A DNA stretch of 64,000 bases, taken from Paraburkholderia translucens (lineage in GTDB: Bacteria; Pseudomonadota; Gammaproteobacteria; Burkholderiales; Burkholderiaceae). Shown piece after piece: positions 56,280 to 64,000 of this stretch. Position 1 is the stretch's first letter; the number at the start of each line of letters is the position of its first letter. Made by a program: the position numbers and the translations under genes. Location of the stretch: assembly GCF_020881035.1 (NCBI RefSeq), contig NZ_JAJITC010000009.1, positions 1-64,000 of the forward strand, in the 5' to 3' direction. The notes beneath the pieces are model-generated. The model made no database searches. It had not been told where the DNA came from and saw only the letters and a list, made by a program, of their open reading frames with translations.

Positions 56280-56600
56280 CGCGTGGGTTCGCCTTTCAGC
56301 CATGGGCGGCCGGAAAAGTGTGCGCATCTTACCGCGCATCCGTCAATTTTTCGAGAAAGTAAGCCGGGACTCAAGCCGGGCGGGCAGTTCGCCCGCCTGT
56401 TTGCGTCGATTGCGTTCAAAAGCACAACGACCGGGCTTCACGCGGCTTTCGGCCGCCTGCGTCATAATGCCCCGCAAATCGCGCGCCGGGCCCGCCGCGC
56501 GTCGCTGGCCGGGTTTTTGCGCTACAGTCGCTGCCACGCGGTCTGACGGCGTGCTCGACACGCTCCACCGATTCGTGGTGTCCGCTCTCCAATCGAGTCA
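56280..56600. other. Divergent promoter region between otsB and the SCO1 gene
   Basis: About 320 bp with no supported gene. It holds a GC-rich hairpin, GGCGGGC-AGTTC-GCCCGCC, at 56379-56397 and must contain the promoters of the two divergent operons. Confidence 0.5.
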
Positions 56601-57293
56601 TTGAACCCTGCTTTGTTCCCGATCCTTCCACCCCAGCGCTCGCAGCCGACCCTGCTCCGCTCACGACCCTGGCGACTCAGACACGGGTTGGGCCGCCGTT
56701 TCGCCGCGGGAGCGACGCTGGGTACTTTGGTCGCGCTCGTGGCACTGACCGGTTGCACGCACCGTGCCGAAGCGTGGCAGCTGACCAACGTGACCGGCCA
56801 TCTGCCGGATCTGGACTTCACCTTGACCGACGACGCCGGTCGCGCCGTCAGCGCCGCTTCATTCAAAGGCCGGGCATCGCTCGTCTACTTCGGCTACACA
56901 CATTGCCCGGACGTTTGCCCCGAGACGATGGGCCGCCTGATGCAGGTGCTCGGCAAACTCGGCCCCGATGCGCAGAAAGTGCGCATCCTGTTCATCACCG
57001 TCGATCCCGCGCGCGACACCCCGCAGGCTTTGCACGACTACGTCGCCGCGTTCGACCCACAGCACGCCGAAGGGCTGACCGGCACCGATTCGCAGATCGA
57101 GTCGCTGGCGAAGCGCTATCGGGTCGCGTACCAGATGGAAAAGCGCGACCCGAATGGCAACTACGAGGTCACGCACAGCTCCGCCGTCTACGTCTTCGAC
57201 AGCCAGGGCCACGCGCGCCTGCTCGCCACCGATCACGACACGCCCGATGCGATCGCGCAAGACCTGCGCCGCGTCATCGATGACCATTCCTGA
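56601..57293 (+). CDS. SCO1/SenC copper chaperone of cytochrome c oxidase
   Basis: A 230-residue thioredoxin-fold protein that delivers copper to the CuA site of cytochrome oxidase subunit II. A lipobox-like ALTGCTH near residue 50 suggests attachment to the membrane, with the domain in the periplasm. The copper ligands are present: CxxxC in FGYTHCPDVCPETMGRL and the distal His in YEVTHSSAVYVFD. TTG 56601 is taken as the start because GAG precedes it and no ATG occurs before the membrane segment; a start further in would also keep the lipobox. First of three copper/oxidase genes. Confidence 0.92.
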   Translation: MNPALFPILPPQRSQPTLLRSRPWRLRHGLGRRFAAGATLGTLVALVALTGCTHRAEAWQLTNVTGHLPDLDFTLTDDAGRAVSAASFKGRASLVYFGYTHCPDVCPETMGRLMQVLGKLGPDAQKVRILFITVDPARDTPQALHDYVAAFDPQHAEGLTGTDSQIESLAKRYRVAYQMEKRDPNGNYEVTHSSAVYVFDSQGHARLLATDHDTPDAIAQDLRRVIDDHS

Positions 57294-57321
57294 TTTCTAT
57301 CCCCTCCCGATCCATCCCAAC

Positions 57322-57783
57322 ATGACAATCAAGCTCAAACCATTCGCTTCCCTCGCTTGCGCGCTCGCGCTGTCGTTCGGTGTCTTGTCGAGCGCGCAGG
57401 CGGCCGACGCTCACGCGATCAGCGTCAAGGACGCGTGGGTGCGCTGGCTGCCGAATAACCTGCCCGCGGGTGGCTACGCAACGCTCATCAACGCGAGCGA
57501 CAAGCCGATCGACCTCGTCGATATTTCGAGCGACGACTACGGCGACGCGATGCTGCATCAAACGGTATCGAGCGGCTCGTCGAAGAAGATGGTGATGGTC
57601 GACAAGCTGACGGTGCCCGCGCATGGCCAGGTCGCGCTCGCGCCCGGCGGCTATCATGTGATGCTCGAGGACGCGAAGCACAAGATCGCGCCCGGCGACA
57701 CCGTGCATCTGATGCTGAAGTTCTCCGATGGCGAAACGCTGAGCGCGCCGTTCGCGGTCAAGTCGCCGGGCCAGACTCAGTAA
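57322..57783 (+). CDS. PCuAC-type periplasmic copper chaperone
   Basis: A 153-residue exported protein that hands Cu(I) to SCO1 or CuA. A signal peptide (KPFASLACALALSFGVLSS, cut after AQA) is followed by the DUF461 cupredoxin-like fold. The copper motif H-x10-M-x21-H-x-M is exact: His in AMLHQTVSS, Met in SKKMVMVDK, and His/Met in GGYHVMLED. ATG 57322 is preferred for the clean signal peptide; ATG 57280 overlaps the SCO1 stop. It is 28 bp after the SCO1 gene. Confidence 0.93.
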   Translation: MTIKLKPFASLACALALSFGVLSSAQAADAHAISVKDAWVRWLPNNLPAGGYATLINASDKPIDLVDISSDDYGDAMLHQTVSSGSSKKMVMVDKLTVPAHGQVALAPGGYHVMLEDAKHKIAPGDTVHLMLKFSDGETLSAPFAVKSPGQTQ

Positions 57784-57822
57784 GCGGCGCCACGGGCTGC
57801 CGCCACCGCAAACGCCGTCGCC

Positions 57823-58707
57823 ATGAACCTGCTCTACTGGCTCGATCCCTGGGAGTTTTCGCCGACCGTCGTGATCGCATTGCTGATCCCGGCGATCCTG
57901 TTCGTGCGCGGCGCGCGCAAGGCGCGGCTGTCGTTCGCGCGGCGTCTGTCGTTCTGGTTCGGGCTGGCCGCGCTGTATGTCGTGCTGCATACGCGGCTCG
58001 ATTATTTCTTCGAGCATGAGTTCTTCATGCATCGTTTGCAGCATCTGGTGCTGCATCATCTCGGGCCGTTCTTCATCGCGCTGTCATATCCGGGCGCGGC
58101 GTTGCGCGCGGGGATTCCGGTGCGCTGGCGACAGCGCTTCGTGCGGCCCGCGCTGCAAACACCGCTCGTGCGCAAGGTGCTCGACGTCGTCATGCACCCG
58201 GTCGTCGCGGTCACGCTGTTCGTCGGGCTGATTTATTTCTGGTTGCTGTCGCCGATCCATTTCGTCGCGATGCTCGACTGGCGGCTCTATCGCGTCATGA
58301 ACTGGAGCATGGCGATCGACGGCCTGCTGTTCTGGTGGCTCGTGCTCGACCCGCGTCCGGCGCCGCCCGCGCGTCTGGCGCCGGGCAAGCGCGTGCTCGT
58401 CGTGATCGCGGCGATTCCACCGCAGATCATCCTCGGCGCGTTCATCTTCTTCACGCCGCACGAGCTATATCCGATCTATTCGATCTGTGGCCGCGCGTTC
58501 ACGTGGCTGAGCCCGATGCGCGATCAGCAGATCGGCGGGCTCCTGCTATGGATTCCGGGTTCGATGATGAGCGTGATCGGCGCGCTGGTCGCGCTGCGCC
58601 ACTGGATGCGACTGTCGTCACGCGGACGCCTGCGCACCGAGCGGCGCGCGAAAGCGACGCGCGGGCTCACCCATGCGGCCTCGACGGCGGCGAACGGCCA
58701 GCGCTGA
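57823..58707 (+). CDS. Cytochrome c oxidase assembly protein CtaG (caa3 type)
   Basis: A 294-residue inner-membrane protein with about seven helices, of the caa3 CtaG/DUF1404 family needed for CuB insertion. His-rich helix starts such as FEHEFFMHRLQHLVLHHLGPFF near residue 65 and LLSPIHFVAM near 145 hold likely copper ligands, and IYSICGRAFTWLSPMRDQQIGGLLLWIPGS near 225 is a family block. ATG 57823 lies 40 bp after the PCuAC gene, so the three form a copper-delivery operon. This is not the CtaG/Cox11 family of the same name. Confidence 0.9.
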   Translation: MNLLYWLDPWEFSPTVVIALLIPAILFVRGARKARLSFARRLSFWFGLAALYVVLHTRLDYFFEHEFFMHRLQHLVLHHLGPFFIALSYPGAALRAGIPVRWRQRFVRPALQTPLVRKVLDVVMHPVVAVTLFVGLIYFWLLSPIHFVAMLDWRLYRVMNWSMAIDGLLFWWLVLDPRPAPPARLAPGKRVLVVIAAIPPQIILGAFIFFTPHELYPIYSICGRAFTWLSPMRDQQIGGLLLWIPGSMMSVIGALVALRHWMRLSSRGRLRTERRAKATRGLTHAASTAANGQR

Positions 58708-58718
58708 CACGTTCGCGT

Positions 58719-59219
58719 TCAGGCCGAGCGCATCCACACATGGGGGATGCCGTCTTCCTCGTGAATCTCCGAGACCGGTTTGAAGCCGAACGCGCCGTAA
58801 AAGCCTTGCAGATGCGCCTGCGCGTGCAGGCGAATCGGCGTACCGGGCCACTGGGCGCGGATATGCGCGAGCGAGCGTTCGAGCATGGCCTTGCCAAGAC
58901 CGATGCCGCGAAACGGCGCGGTCGTCAACACCCGGCCGATGCGCACGTCGGCATCCGCCGCATCGGGCAGCAGCACGCGCAGATAGCCGGCCAGCGGCGG
59001 CTGCGCGGCATCGTGGCCCGGGCCATACGCGAGCAGATGCCAGGCTTCGGCGTCGAGCCCATCGATATCGCCATACACGCAGTTCTGTTCGACCACGAAC
59101 ACCGTGTTGCGTGCGGCCAGCATCTCGTAGACCTCGACGCGCGTCAGATCCACGAACGGCTTCCAGCGCCATTCGAGTTGGGCAAGCCGTGCGGCGGCGG
59201 TGGGCTGCAAATCAGTCAT
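58719..59219 (-). CDS. ElaA-like GNAT N-acetyltransferase
   Basis: A 166-residue acetyltransferase of the ElaA subfamily. The N-terminal block LEWRWKPFVDLTRVEVYEMLAARNTVFVVEQNCVYGDIDGLD is characteristic, with the acetyl-CoA loop RVLTTAPFRGIGLGKAML near residue 100 and GFYGAFGFKPVSEIHEEDGIPHVWM at the end. The substrate is unknown. ATG 59219. It is convergent with the CtaG gene with 11 bp between stops and no clear terminator. Confidence 0.9.
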   Translation of the reverse strand: MTDLQPTAAARLAQLEWRWKPFVDLTRVEVYEMLAARNTVFVVEQNCVYGDIDGLDAEAWHLLAYGPGHDAAQPPLAGYLRVLLPDAADADVRIGRVLTTAPFRGIGLGKAMLERSLAHIRAQWPGTPIRLHAQAHLQGFYGAFGFKPVSEIHEEDGIPHVWMRSA

Positions 59220-59446
59220 CGGTAGCTTTCAGAGTCAAGGCGCGGCAGCGCGGGCAACGATCCGCAATTATGCCGCGCGTGGGCGCGCAACGGCAGGTCG
59301 CGCGACGTCTCGCGCGTGTAGAGGCCGATGCGTGACTTGAACCGTTGCCGGTTCGCACCGGTGTGCCGGGGCATGGTATTGGCGGAAGCGGCCAGCCGCT
59401 CATCCGGGCAGCCGGCTGTGCTCAGTCGGGAAATCCGCAGACGTGC

Positions 59447-60196
59447 TCAGAACACCGCCTCGACGGGTCGTGCGAGACAGTCGGACAGATTGCCGGGGCC
59501 GCACAGATGCAGCGCCCCGACGACCACGAGGGTGCGCTCGCGCGTGTCCAGCAATCCCTTCAGCCGCGCGGCCCATGCGCGATTGCGCCCGTCGAGTATC
59601 GCGTGACGGATGCCGGGCAGATTGAACATCGGCGATTCGGCAGCGATCTGCCGTATCGCGTGCAGATCGCCTTCCAGCCACGCCGCATGCATCCGTTCGA
59701 GCGTGCGCTGCGGCTCGCCGCGGTCGGCCATCAGCATGTCGAGCGCGGCGGCGATCGCTTCGAGCGGAATGGATTCGAGCGCGACTGCCACGTCCTGTGC
59801 GGACTCGAGATAGCGATACGGCTTCGCCTGCGCGATCGCCGAGCGCAGCATGCGCGGCTCGACACCCTCGACGACCTGCTGCAGCAGAGTCGGCGCGACG
59901 ATCAGCGCGGCCCACGGACGCAGTGTTTCAAGCGGCGCGAGCAGGCCATCGGTCGGCCAGAGCGTCTGCAGCTGCGTCCAGGCTTCGTCGCGCATGAGAG
60001 GCCGAAGCCGTGCGGCGTCGGGGTGCGCCTCGGCTTTGAGAAACGGCAGGATCGCTGCTGCGTCGGACTCGAATACGAACGCGTCGGCCCAGTCATAGGC
60101 CTCGGCGATCCATGGCGGTGTTCGACGGCTCGTCGCGGGAAACAGATGCATCGAGCCGAGCAGGCGGACGCGAGTGCCGGTGAGCTGGAAATACAT
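59447..60196 (-). CDS. TraB/GumN family protein
   Basis: A 249-residue protein of the TraB/GumN (TIKI-like) family of putative metalloproteases. The first conserved box is RVRLLGSMHLFPA with the GxMH histidine near residue 17; the second is VVVGALHLCGPGNLSDCL near the C-terminus, and an acidic residue follows AFVFESD near residue 43. Those boxes form the proposed metal site. The usual signal peptide is absent, as the start is MYFQLTGTRVRL, so it may be cytoplasmic. ATG 60196. Its substrate is unknown. Confidence 0.85.
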   Translation of the reverse strand: MYFQLTGTRVRLLGSMHLFPATSRRTPPWIAEAYDWADAFVFESDAAAILPFLKAEAHPDAARLRPLMRDEAWTQLQTLWPTDGLLAPLETLRPWAALIVAPTLLQQVVEGVEPRMLRSAIAQAKPYRYLESAQDVAVALESIPLEAIAAALDMLMADRGEPQRTLERMHAAWLEGDLHAIRQIAAESPMFNLPGIRHAILDGRNRAWAARLKGLLDTRERTLVVVGALHLCGPGNLSDCLARPVEAVF

Positions 60197-60311
60197 GCGG
60201 CTTCAATGAATACGTGCGGTGACGATGCTGCGATTCTATCGCCCGATCTCGATGAGACGTAAAGCGGGACGCACGGCTCGCGAGAGAGTCAAAACCACAT
60301 GCGATAAATAG

Positions 60312-60593
60312 CGATGCAGCAATATTGCGGCCCGCACGACCTGCCAGCTCTCCGATGGCCACATCGTCACGTTGCAGGGCGCTCGCGCATGGGTGGCCAC
60401 TAGCGTGCTCGGGCATAGCACGACCGACTATCGCGTGTACTACCAGTACAACGGCGGCATCTATGCGGGTTACATGATCAGGAGCGGCACGACCATACAG
60501 ATCGCGCCGCTCGCCGACGGTACGCCGCAAGAGAACTACTACTTTCTGAACCACGCTGCCGTGCAGTCGCTCAAGTCCGCAATCAACGTCTGA
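60312..60593 (+). pseudogene. Remnant of a small secreted-type protein, start lost
   Basis: The plus frame after a TAG at 60309 reads through 60593 (TGA) as ...CQLSDGHIVTLQGARAW...YRVYYQYNGGIYAGYM...YYFLNHAAVQSLKSAINV, which looks protein-like (Tyr/Gly-rich, amphipathic). There is no ATG or GTG at its start: the first usable codon is TTG 60372, which cuts the conserved-looking part, and an ATG at 60314 is in another frame. The 5' part has probably been lost or frameshifted. I recognise no family. A strong terminator follows. It could instead be a short gene using TTG. Confidence 0.4.
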
Positions 60594-60624
60594 TTCGGCA
60601 AAGGACGGAGAAAATGGAACAGAA

Positions 60625-60660
60625 AAAGCAAAAGCCCCGACACGTCGGGGCTTTTGCTTT
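60625..60660. terminator. Strong bidirectional terminator
   Basis: AAAGCAAAAGCCCCGA and TCGGGGCTTTTGCTTT form a 16-bp stem around CACG. It ends the leftward tRNA transcript (past tRNA-Cys) and any rightward one from the remnant. Confidence 0.85.
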
Positions 60661-60671
60661 ACATCGAAAAC

Positions 60672-60745
60672 TGGAGGCGCGAGCCGGAGTCGAACCGGCC
60701 TAAACGGCTTTGCAGGCCGCTGCATAACCGCTTTGCTATCGCGCC
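60672..60745 (-). tRNA. tRNA-Cys (anticodon GCA)
   Basis: Minus-strand cloverleaf with acceptor GGCGCGA/TCGCGCC, anticodon loop containing GCA (CTGCAAA), discriminator U, which is the identity base of tRNA-Cys, and an encoded CCA. Confidence 0.95.
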
Positions 60746-60845
60746 GCAAACGGACTGGAACCTGGACATGGGTTCTCAGATTTATCTGGTGATCACCAGA
60801 AGAACCGAAGCTCTGAAAAGTTCAGAACGAGCGGCCCTCCAAACA

Positions 60846-60868
60846 AAAAGGGAAGCGTTGCTTCCCCT
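60846..60868 (-). terminator. Hairpin between tRNA-Gly and tRNA-Cys
   Basis: GGGAAGC pairs with GCTTCCC around GTT, and the leftward strand ends in TTTTT. It could stop part of the transcript before tRNA-Cys. Confidence 0.6.
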
Positions 60869-60874
60869 GATGTA

Positions 60875-60950
60875 TGGAGCGGGAGACGAGGCTCGAACTC
60901 GCGACCTCAACCTTGGCAAGGTTGCGCTCTACCAACTGAGCTACTCCCGC
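60875..60950 (-). tRNA. tRNA-Gly (anticodon GCC), copy 1
   Basis: Minus-strand cloverleaf with acceptor GCGGGAG/CTCCCGC, anticodon loop TTGCCAA (GCC), and encoded CCA. Almost identical to the second copy at 61014. Confidence 0.95.
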
Positions 60951-61013
60951 ATTGAACTGCTTCACACCGCGCTGTGTTTTTTCCTTCGCCAAACAACGCG
61001 ATGCTTCGAAAAC

Positions 61014-61089
61014 TGGAGCGGGAAACGAGGCTCGAACTCGCGACCTCAACCTTGGCAAGGTTGCGCTCTACCAACTGAGCTATTCCCGC
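61014..61089 (-). tRNA. tRNA-Gly (anticodon GCC), copy 2
   Basis: Minus-strand cloverleaf with acceptor GCGGGAA/TTCCCGC. It differs from copy 1 only by a compensatory change in the acceptor stem (A-T for G-C at the seventh pair), so the two are recent duplicates kept functional. Confidence 0.95.
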
Positions 61090-61292
61090 GTTGTACTGCA
61101 TTTACTGCTACCGCCTTACCTACTGCGTTTCCGGTGTTTCGCGTTGCGTGCATCGGAGAAACGAGATTATGGAGAAACGACTGAAACGTGTCAACCCCCT
61201 TTTACCCATCTCACTTCAAGAAAATATTTCGCTCGTAGTGACGCGGGGCTCGAACACGCTTTTGCGCCCGCACAGAGGCCTTTCTTTCCCCC

Positions 61293-61886
61293 TCACGCGA
61301 TACCACCGCGCTCGCGAATTTGCGGCCACGCGAGCTTCATGTAGTACAGCATCGACCAGATTGTCAGAAACGCGGCGAGATAGATCAGCCATAGACCCCA
61401 CACGCGTGTGTCGACCGTCACGCCGGCGCCGAGCGGCAGCGGGCCATAGAACAGCAGCATCGGAATCGCGACCATCTGGCAAGCAGTCTTGAACTTGCCA
61501 AGCGAGTTCACCGCGACGCTCTTCGACGCGCCGATTTGCGCCATCCATTCGCGCAGCGCCGAGATCGCGATTTCACGTCCGACGATCACGAGCGCGATCG
61601 CAGCATCGAGCCGCGTGAGTTGAACGAGCACGAGCAGCGCCGCGGTCACCATCAGCTTGTCGGCGACCGGATCGAGAAACGCGCCGAATGCGGAGGTCTG
61701 ATTCCATTTACGGGCCAGAAAGCCGTCGAACCAGTCGGTAAGCGCCGCCAGGATGAAGATCGTCGCGGCCGCCAGATTGCGGTGCGTGGGGCTCATCATC
61801 ATGTCGGGCAAATAAAACACACCGACGACGAGCGGAATCAGCACGATCCGCAGCCAGGTCAGGAATATCGGAAAATTAAACGGCAT
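61293..61886 (-). CDS. pgsA: CDP-diacylglycerol-glycerol-3-phosphate 3-phosphatidyltransferase
   Basis: A 197-residue inner-membrane enzyme that makes phosphatidylglycerol phosphate, the committed step to phosphatidylglycerol and cardiolipin. The CDP-alcohol phosphotransferase motif DGx2ARx8Gx3Dx3D is present: TDWFDGFLARKWNQTSAFGAFLDPVADK, residues about 57-85. Five to six helices are seen. ATG 61886 (MPFNFPIFLTWLRIVLIP) is the normal start. The order uvrC-pgsA-tRNA-Gly-tRNA-Cys matches the E. coli uvrC-pgsA-glyW-cysT locus. Confidence 0.95.
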   Translation of the reverse strand: MPFNFPIFLTWLRIVLIPLVVGVFYLPDMMMSPTHRNLAAATIFILAALTDWFDGFLARKWNQTSAFGAFLDPVADKLMVTAALLVLVQLTRLDAAIALVIVGREIAISALREWMAQIGASKSVAVNSLGKFKTACQMVAIPMLLFYGPLPLGAGVTVDTRVWGLWLIYLAAFLTIWSMLYYMKLAWPQIRERGGIA

Positions 61887-61975
61887 GGGGCAGGCGCAGC
61901 GTCTGACGAGTGAGTTGCAATTGTGCCGCGTCGCAAGGGCTGCCACAAGCAAGCGGGCTCGGGCATGACACTACC

Positions 61976-62015
61976 AGCGCGATCCACGCGCCACGCGCGG
62001 CGCGTGGATCGCGCT
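61976..62015. repeat. 15-bp perfect inverted repeat between uvrC and pgsA
   Basis: AGCGCGATCCACGCG (61976-61990) is the exact reverse complement of CGCGTGGATCGCGCT (62001-62015), with a 10-base loop that is itself partly self-complementary. No T-run follows on either side. It may limit read-through from uvrC into pgsA or stabilise the uvrC mRNA end. Confidence 0.7.
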
Positions 62016-62044
62016 TGGTGTCGCTCAGCGACTCGACGGCAAAT

Positions 62045-64000
62045 TCAATGCAATTGCCGGTAGATCTGCTCGGCGAGCGCCTGCGAGATACCTTCGACGC
62101 TCGCAAGATCCTCCACGCTCGCGGCCACCACGCCACGCAAGCCGCCAAAGCGCGCGAGCAGGCGCTGGCGCCGCTTCGCCCCAACGCCTTCGAGTTCTTC
62201 GAGCCGCGAAGTCTGGCGCGTCTTGCCGCGTTTGGCGCGCATGCCGGTGATCGCGAAGCGATGCGCTTCATCGCGGATCTGCGCGACCAGCATCAGCGCG
62301 GCGCTTTCCTTGCCGAGTTCGAGCGGCGCACGGCCGTCCGCGAAAATCAGCGTCTCGAGACCGACCTTGCGCCCCTCGCCCTTCGCGACCCCGACCAGCA
62401 TGCCGGTATCGAGCCCCAGCTCCGTGAATACCTGCCGCGCGATTTCCACCTGCCCCTTGCCGCCGTCGATCAGTACGATGGTCGGCAGCACGCCGCCGGC
62501 CGCGGCCGGCTCGGCGACATCGGCGGCGAGCGACGGATCGGCGGCCGCGTCGCTTTGCGACTCGGCGGCTCCGTCGCTGGCATTCGCGGCTGCCTGCGCG
62601 ACCATCTTCTCGTAGCGGCGCGTCAGCACCTGGCGCATCGCCGCGTAGTCGTCGCCGGGCGTGATACCCGTGATGTTGTAGCGGCGATACTCGGACGACT
62701 GCATCTTGTGATGATGAAAGACGACGCACGACGCCTGGGTCGCCTCGCCCATCGTGTGACTGATGTCGAAGCATTCGATGCGCAGATGCGCGAGGTCGTC
62801 GCACTCCATGCCGAGCGTGTCGGTCAGCGCGCGCGTGCGCGCCTGCTGCGAGCCCTGCTCCGACAACAACCGCGCGAGCGCGAGCCGCGCGTTCTGCTCG
62901 GCCATGGCAAGCCACGCGCGTCGCTGCCCTTGCGGCTGACGCAGCACGGTGACTTTGTGGCCCGCCTGCTCGATCAGCACGTCGACAAGCTCGCGCCCCG
63001 GCGCATGGCTAACCACCAGCACCGGCGGCACGCGATTGCCGAGGTAATGCTGCGCGATGAACGCCTCGAGCACTTCCGCTTCGACACCGCGGGGTGCGCG
63101 GTTTGTGCGTTGCGGGGGAGGGGACGTTGAATCGTTGGCTTCGTCTTCGTTCGGATCGTCTGCCGTCGCCTCGATCGCTTCTTCGTCACTACCATCGGCG
63201 TCCTCGTCTTCCGATGGCATGTCCCGCGCGATCGCGAGCGCATCGGCCGTGACGCTCGCTGCTTCGGCTCGCGGCGCGACCGCTCGCGCATCCGCCGCTG
63301 CGTCGTCTTGCCCGGCTTCGTCTTCGAGCCCGCCCTCCTCCGCGGTCAACGCGCTCTCCACGTGCGTGGGAAAGTACGCCTTGTCGCCGAGGTGCCGCCC
63401 GCCGCGCACCATCGCGAGATTCACGCACACGCGGCCGCCTAGCGCGACCACCGCAAGAATGTCGACGTCGCTATCGCTGCCGACTTCGATCGCCTGCTGA
63501 TGCAGCACCGTCGACAGCGAACTCATCTGGTTGCGCACCGCCGCGGCCTGTTCGAACTTCAGCTCGCTCGCGAATGCATGCATCTTCTGCTCGAGCTCCT
63601 TCATCACCTCGCCCTGGCGGCCAAGCAGAAAGCGCGACGCATTGGCGACGTCGCGCGCATAGTCCTCTTCGCTGATGTTCGCGACGCACGGCGCCGTGCA
63701 GCGGCCAATCTGATGCAGCAGACACGGCCGCGTGCGGTTGTTGAACACCGAGTCTTCGCAGGTGCGCAGCTGAAACACGCGCTGCAGGATCTGGATGCTC
63801 TCGCGCACCGCCCAGGCGCTCGGAAACGGACCAAAGTACTGATTCTTGCGATCGACCGAGCCGCGGTAATAGGCCATGCGTGGAAACTTGTGGCCGGTCA
63901 GCTTCAGATACGGATACGACTTGTCGTCGCGAAACAGGATGTTGTAGCGCGGCGCGAGCGCCTTGATCAGGTTGTTTTCGAGCAGCAGCGCTTCGGCCTC
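62045..64000 (-). CDS. uvrC: Excinuclease ABC subunit C (partial, 5' end beyond window)
   Basis: The endonuclease subunit of nucleotide-excision repair, which makes both incisions next to UvrB-bound damage. The window starts inside the GIY-YIG domain (EAEALLLENNLIKALAPRYN) and includes the rest of it, the UVR domain that binds UvrB (ELKFEQAAAVRNQMSSL), the RNase H-like C-terminal nuclease and the (HhH)2 domain (GVGAKRRQRLLARFGG). Two low-complexity inserts are unusual: an acidic stretch of about 80 residues (around 63080-63340) and an Ala-rich one near 62500-62600. The frame continues past 64000; the ATG at 63877 is internal. It lies 158 bp before pgsA. Confidence 0.96.
   Translation of the reverse strand, partial: EAEALLLENNLIKALAPRYNILFRDDKSYPYLKLTGHKFPRMAYYRGSVDRKNQYFGPFPSAWAVRESIQILQRVFQLRTCEDSVFNNRTRPCLLHQIGRCTAPCVANISEEDYARDVANASRFLLGRQGEVMKELEQKMHAFASELKFEQAAAVRNQMSSLSTVLHQQAIEVGSDSDVDILAVVALGGRVCVNLAMVRGGRHLGDKAYFPTHVESALTAEEGGLEDEAGQDDAAADARAVAPRAEAASVTADALAIARDMPSEDEDADGSDEEAIEATADDPNEDEANDSTSPPPQRTNRAPRGVEAEVLEAFIAQHYLGNRVPPVLVVSHAPGRELVDVLIEQAGHKVTVLRQPQGQRRAWLAMAEQNARLALARLLSEQGSQQARTRALTDTLGMECDDLAHLRIECFDISHTMGEATQASCVVFHHHKMQSSEYRRYNITGITPGDDYAAMRQVLTRRYEKMVAQAAANASDGAAESQSDAAADPSLAADVAEPAAAGGVLPTIVLIDGGKGQVEIARQVFTELGLDTGMLVGVAKGEGRKVGLETLIFADGRAPLELGKESAALMLVAQIRDEAHRFAITGMRAKRGKTRQTSRLEELEGVGAKRRQRLLARFGGLRGVVAASVEDLASVEGISQALAEQIYRQLH

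Overview
The window looks like a chromosomal segment from a Burkholderiaceae bacterium, most likely Paraburkholderia or a close relative. The support is high GC and GC-rich third codon positions, a beta-proteobacterial gene order (ftsH-rlmE, yhbY, greA, carAB; methyltransferase-rnhA-dnaQ; uvrC-pgsA-tRNA-Gly-tRNA-Cys), an ornithine-lipid acyltransferase gene, and a Pst/Pho cluster of the usual type. The genus is inferred from protein character and synteny; no database was searched.

Bases 1-7380 are accessory DNA, lying against the 3' end of a tRNA-Arg(UCU) gene, a common island integration point. From the left edge inward it holds the end of an IS21-like element (five copies of a 23-bp repeat), a P-loop ATPase gene truncated by that end, a small ORF, a serine recombinase with a probable res site beside it, and one very large gene. 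That gene encodes about 1,676 residues combining Mrr-like nuclease, SF2 helicase, N6-adenine methyltransferase and target-recognition regions, the layout of a Type ISP restriction-modification enzyme. A 20-bp perfect palindrome upstream of it may be its operator.

Bases 7576-15240 are core genes: uppP, an aldose-1-epimerase-like protein, an NlpD-like lipoprotein with a degenerate LytM site, a DUF2288 protein overlapping a MATE transporter, tRNA-Pro, sixA, and several very small membrane or lipoprotein genes.

Bases 15300-27280 are a phosphate block: olsB, ppx and ppk (divergent), and pstSCAB-phoU-phoB-phoR read leftward. Pho-box-like repeats with 10-11 bp spacing lie upstream of olsB, ppk and pstS. 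PhoB, encoded here, therefore probably controls phosphate import, polyphosphate formation and replacement of phospholipid by ornithine lipid.

Bases 27571-41000 carry glmM, folP, ftsH, rlmE, yhbY, a DUF4149 gene, greA, carB, carA and an MFS transporter. Bases 41210-46125 carry mltD, gloB, a methyltransferase, rnhA, dnaQ and tRNA-Val. Bases 46644-56279 carry two ABC exporters, two membrane proteins, a glycosyltransferase and the trehalose genes otsB-otsA. Bases 56601-60196 carry a copper-delivery set for cytochrome oxidase (SCO1, PCuAC, CtaG), an ElaA-like acetyltransferase and a TraB/GumN protein. The right end has a gene remnant, tRNA-Cys, two tRNA-Gly genes, pgsA and the 3' part of uvrC, which runs off the window.
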